From positions 620,001 through 684,000 of the forward strand of contig MBPM02000015.1 in NCBI GenBank assembly GCA_001695595.3: a stretch of 64,000 nt of DNA. Reading direction: 5' to 3'. The DNA comes from Plasmopara viticola (Eukaryota > Oomycota > Peronosporomycetes > Peronosporales > Peronosporaceae). Numbering within the stretch: position 1 is the stretch's first letter; each line of letters starts with the position of its first letter. Of the stretch, positions 59,745 to 64,000 are shown piece after piece. The notes beneath the pieces were generated by a model. It ran no database searches. It had not been told where the DNA came from and saw only the letters and a program-made list of their open reading frames with translations. The position numbers were made by a program, and so were the translations under genes.

Positions 59745-62700
59745 CCTATCTATCGTGCTGTGTTTGTTTGTACAGATACTAAGACATGTTGAAGCACATA
59801 GTCGAGCTTATTGGTATAGAGCAAATACAATGTAATGTCCCTGCGATAACAAATATTACAGTTTGTAGTACCAAATAATTACTTTCTAAAGTGCATCCCT
59901 CAAGACCGAAAAGATTGCCTGTGCAAGATGCTGTGTGACCTGGTAGCAATTTTGTTTGTAATCAAGCATATGCCTATGTTGTCTACCTCAACCTTCTAAA
60001 GGTTTTTGGTTGAAACGCATCATCTTCTCTCATGTACTGAGCGCGCAATATGCGCTTCTTGACTTCTATGTGCTTGAAAAAGCGGCTGTATTAGTCAAAT
60101 AATGCCAAGCAGCTGAAACGCATCACAGCACTCAACCTCTTCAAACAGAGAGTATGCTCTTCGACCCGGTTAGCATAGGCACCGAAGGTCAGCCAAAAGC
60201 GCCTACGCTGGAATTCAAACCGGCGAAACCTAAGGCTTACACTCTTCAAGTGAAGAAGAACATACAATCATCTTCTTTGGATTAAGGATGGAAATGGTCT
60301 CTAAAGCAATTACGGCTAGGCAAGTGTTGTATTCTCACTAAGTAACGGAGTTACACAAACCGCACTAATTGGTTATATCGCTTTACTGTGTGACCAGAGT
60401 CAAGTGACGGTTCAAACGAGAGTTATTGAGAACTGAGGAATTGGCAGAACAGCACTCCACGATCTAATCACCACTGCTGAATGCACATCAGTAGTGGTCT
60501 CTACACCGACTACAACAGGTCTTCTAAGGCCATTTGTAACTCTCGAAGTCATGCAGATACCGATTTACGTCTCAAATTGATTTGTTTTTATAGTGAAGGT
60601 CAAAATTTTACGATCACGTTTCCTCAAATAAAGCCGTTACATAAGTTTCGGTTCACTGATTGGCCCTTTATATGTGTGCCACCTCAAACTTTTACTCTAT
60701 TTCTACAGCCGCCTTAAAGAGGTCGGTTGTATACGGACCACGCGCCCGTGCACAGCGCGTATATTAAATGGACGGCTGCCACCTTGTCTGAAAAAGTGAA
60801 TGTAAAAAATCAGTCAAAAGAGCTCTTAGCTTTTCAACCAAGCTCACAAGCTCCTTTTTGCTTTGGTGGGTTGCAAGAACATGTGACCTCGCGCGCTAAG
60901 TGGCGGAAATTTGCTTTGACAGCTGACGCTTTAGCCCATGTTAGGTGGTGGGGTCATTATCTCAACTGAGATATTGGGTGTTAGTGTCCATTTTTGTGCT
61001 TGCCGACCGAGCTTTGCGATAGTTAAACCCACTCTTTGTTGCCCAGCTCGCATAAAGGCGGATATCTTGACCATTTTATTGCTTTGACCTAGAGCAGGAT
61101 GCCCTCTCCTCTTTTTCTCAATAGTTCTTCACGCGCATCGTGCACGGCTTCGGATTTGACGGGATAGTGCCGGCCCACGACTTATCAATTTTCTGTTGAA
61201 TAAACTTTGATCAAGTGTTCTCATAGTGGATCGCACCAGGTTCCTGTGCAACCATATGCTGCACCACTTGAGGCCAAGCACTCTACCAGCATAAAGATCA
61301 TCGCTTGAATGCCCTGAGGAAAAAAAGTCTACTGCTTTATCATCACGGAGCAGTCTATACATATTAGATGTAAGCTGGTACAAGTAATATGCGGGGTGGT
61401 CCGATGTTTTTGAATAATGGCTTTGTTAATGAAGACATTCTAGCCTTTGGCCACCGTCAATGCATTATCTGTGGTGATATCCGCCATTTGTGGCTCCAAA
61501 TTTTTATGCGCTATGCGTGCCAAGGTTTAAAAGGCCGAAGTCTAACGGCTGACCAGTAGTCTGGAATTATGCCGCGGGAGAATGGCACCACTTAGAATGC
61601 GCGAGCTGGCCTGATTAAAGCGAACAAAGCTCTGCCATAACTCGGGAATGATTGAAGGTCTACGAAGTTGAGCCCCTAAGATTCAGCAACCTATACGAAA
61701 GTTCGTGCGTGTAAGCTTGGCTGTCTGATTGTTATGGCAATCGTGGAGGCTTTCAGTAAACTGTGAGATGTCCTCGTCATATGTACCACGTTGGTCAACA
61801 GGGTGAATGATGAAATGTCGGACATCAGCACTGATAGTGTTGGACAAGATGAAGTGGCACGTTCACCAATGAGTAATGCTTGTGAGAGGCAGTGTTCGCC
61901 GTACGGCTGGTTGGCGTTTAGTCAAGAAACTATGAGTGACGCCCTATCACTGCACCTAAAGTTGCACATAGCCACTGAGATAAGCTCACAAGCCACATCA
62001 TTCGCTGTGTGTTATAATGATATGGTTGACTATAGGCTGAGGCAGTACGGGCAGGGCTATATCAATGCACATAAGGAAATAAATTGTCTACTGAGCCAGT
62101 TTTTTGTATTGTGCAAGGTATCATTGGCTGCAGACCGAAACATTTAAAAACAGTCCTTGGTGCCTAACGTAGAGTGGCATGTAGCCCACTCATTAACGCT
62201 CATTGTGAGCAGTGCTCACTGCACACCATGCAAGGTTTGATTGTATGTAATCACAAGGCATCAAAGGCGAGACCATAGTTCACATGAAGATTTGTACGTA
62301 GACTACTACGCAACGCTCATCGGGGATAGCGCTCGCTGTACTTTTGTCGCGACATAGTCGGCTCAAGATAGAAACACCTGGATGTTGCCCTTCTGAAGCA
62401 TGTAAAGTGCTAAATATTCCTCTAAGCAGGTAATCTGATGAACCCAGCTCATAACTGTACATCAAGAAAGACTTGGTGCCACAATGTATGATCGTGTCAG
62501 CGCGCAAACGACACGGGATGTTGATTTGACAACGTCGCTCTTTAAAATGAAATGATGGTAGCAAATGGCACAAATTATACAGCATAGTGCGTCTCGCCTT
62601 GGAGTGAGAAATCTGAGAAAAGTTTTCGATAATGACGATAACGCTCGGCCATTTACCCTCAGAAATGGGGACAGCAAGTTATATGAAGTCTTTTTCCAGT

Positions 62701-64000
62701 ATATGCGTTTCGAGCCTAATGAAAGCTTGTAAGACTGAAGGCGTAACGTCATTAACTTGAAGAAGAGGTAAACTGCTAAGTGCTAGTAGATGAAGCGGTC
62801 TTGCAAGTCACTAGGAACTTATGGCAAGGAGTGGAGTTCTAATGTCAAACAATCCATTCAATTTCTTATCATTCTTTAGTAAATATGTACTAGAATGGTG
62901 ATTTAAAAAACCGCATCCGGTGTTACCCCCTGCTAGATGTGTAAATTCTAAGATTCACTGGCCACATAAGCAATATCCTGCGTGGCCTTTATCAAGAGTG
63001 CAGTGGGGCATATTATTTATAAAGATACGGTGTACGTATGGTCCGGTAAGCGGTTCTCTTATTCTGCGCTGTCGCTCTGTGTCAGAAGCCATGCGGCTAA
63101 AGCATACGCTTATAATGAGCCGTATAAGGCCAACATCTCAGTACAGACGTCGAATTCTGGCATTAATATGCTGCAATACTAACATTCTACCATCATTGAC
63201 TCCTGCAAATTCAATAATGTAATAGAAACTTAAAACAAGATTAAGAACACGAGCGAGGCTGTATTTATCGTCTGAGCTTGCGTGTTCTAATGACTTCTTT
63301 GAATAGCAATAGGGAATGACATTGCATATCATGAGTCCTGCAAACAGCACGAAGAAGCATATCGGAGAAAAGCACGCTGGCCAACTTTTATCCGTTTTTT
63401 GAGTAGATTGCAATCCGAGTATTGTACGGATGCAATGTATGCATCAAATCTATGTTCAAACTGAAAAAATAATTAAAGCGTCCAGCCAAAAACCCTATAG
63501 ATATTGCATTGTTCCTATCAGCAAGATTTTGTTGGTAGGTGCAAGTGAAAAAAATGTTTGCTGAGGTCTTTTTCATGCAGTGGCTACATTACTAGAAGGC
63601 CATCTCTGGGCCGTCCAGGAATAATTCGTACGACTTCATGCTCGCATTCTCATAGCACAAACATGAGCCGACTTTCTCTGCCTCATTCAACCGCAATCTT
63701 AGCATGTGAATGCAGTTAACCAATGTATCATTTTAAGTGTCGCGTACGTCCCCGTCTAGCTAAAGATTTATCCAGATCTTGTAGCCAGCATTGCTAGCTA
63801 GATGTTTGCCTTGTAAAATGTATGTTGACCGTCTTGTTAGCACGCATACAATAAAAAAAGACCTCAAATTCTTGCCTTTTCCAGATATTTGTCATTATAT
63901 AGCCAGCACGAGTAAGAACTGGGTAAAAGAAATAGCAAAAAAACATCCACACTAGCTCTCGAAATGTTATTAGAGCAGAACCACCCAAAAAAATCCGCCG
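59745..64000. other. Decayed region to the end of the window
   Basis: About 4.2 kb with no supportable gene. Short open frames on both strands (for example 61791-62147 + and 62280-62752 -) may be transposon debris but show no nameable domain. It includes the fragment 60108-60169. Confidence 0.5.
60108..60169 (+). repeat. Short dispersed fragment, copy 2
   Basis: Partner of 22561-22620. Downstream a 40-codon frame from 60151 (MLFDPVSIGTEG) may be the start of a decayed element protein; copy 1 likewise continues with MLSDPSITSPGD. Confidence 0.35.

Overview
The window looks like a gene-sparse, repeat-rich piece of an oomycete nuclear genome, most likely a Peronosporales species (Phytophthora or downy-mildew type). 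The reasons are short introns (about 59-121 nt) with GTAAGT/GTATGT-type donors, compact GC-richer genes sitting in AT-richer decayed DNA, remnants of Ty3/Gypsy reverse transcriptases, and eukaryotic housekeeping families (eIF3L, prohibitin, LCMT1, NF-YC, LARP6, CEP95). No bacterial operon, CRISPR array, rRNA gene or intact tRNA gene was seen.

Layout. 1-19.8 kb: a CEP95-like centrosomal protein gene, a two-exon NF-YC histone-fold gene, a frameshifted ankyrin-repeat gene, and long decayed stretches with two reverse-transcriptase relics and a pair of diverged dispersed repeats. 19.8-21.6 kb: a LARP6-type RNA-binding protein gene. 21.6-30.5 kb: decayed DNA, a PX-like protein gene, and a repeat copy carrying a 32-bp-stem hairpin. 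30.5-36.4 kb: a three-exon cyclic-nucleotide phosphodiesterase with several GAF domains, facing a secreted purple acid phosphatase. 36.4-49 kb: decayed DNA with a tRNA-like promoter relic, two inverted-repeat structures, a second copy of the hairpin repeat, and a broken XPA-like zinc-finger gene. 49.0-59.7 kb: the dense cluster, holding prohibitin 1, a decayed SDHB gene, a COX14-like microprotein, an unrecognised 969-aa protein, a membrane-anchored purple acid phosphatase with eight exons, eIF3L and LCMT1. 59.7-64 kb: decayed DNA.

The genes do not form one pathway. The most striking local relation is a mitochondrial group: prohibitin 1 (inner-membrane ring), SDHB (complex II, here a pseudogene) and a COX14-like protein (complex IV assembly), with the last two divergent from a 91-bp gap. 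The SDHB copy keeps transit-peptide-like, [2Fe-2S] and C-terminal signatures but is broken by many frame changes and stops, so a working copy must lie elsewhere. Several gene models were rebuilt by reading splice sites by eye: the 969-aa gene joins two long ORFs through a 52-nt exon, the eight-exon phosphatase has a 26-nt exon and a 69-nt intron that stays open in frame, and LCMT1, PHB1, NF-YC and the phosphodiesterase each have short introns. No RXLR or Crinkler effector gene could be supported.
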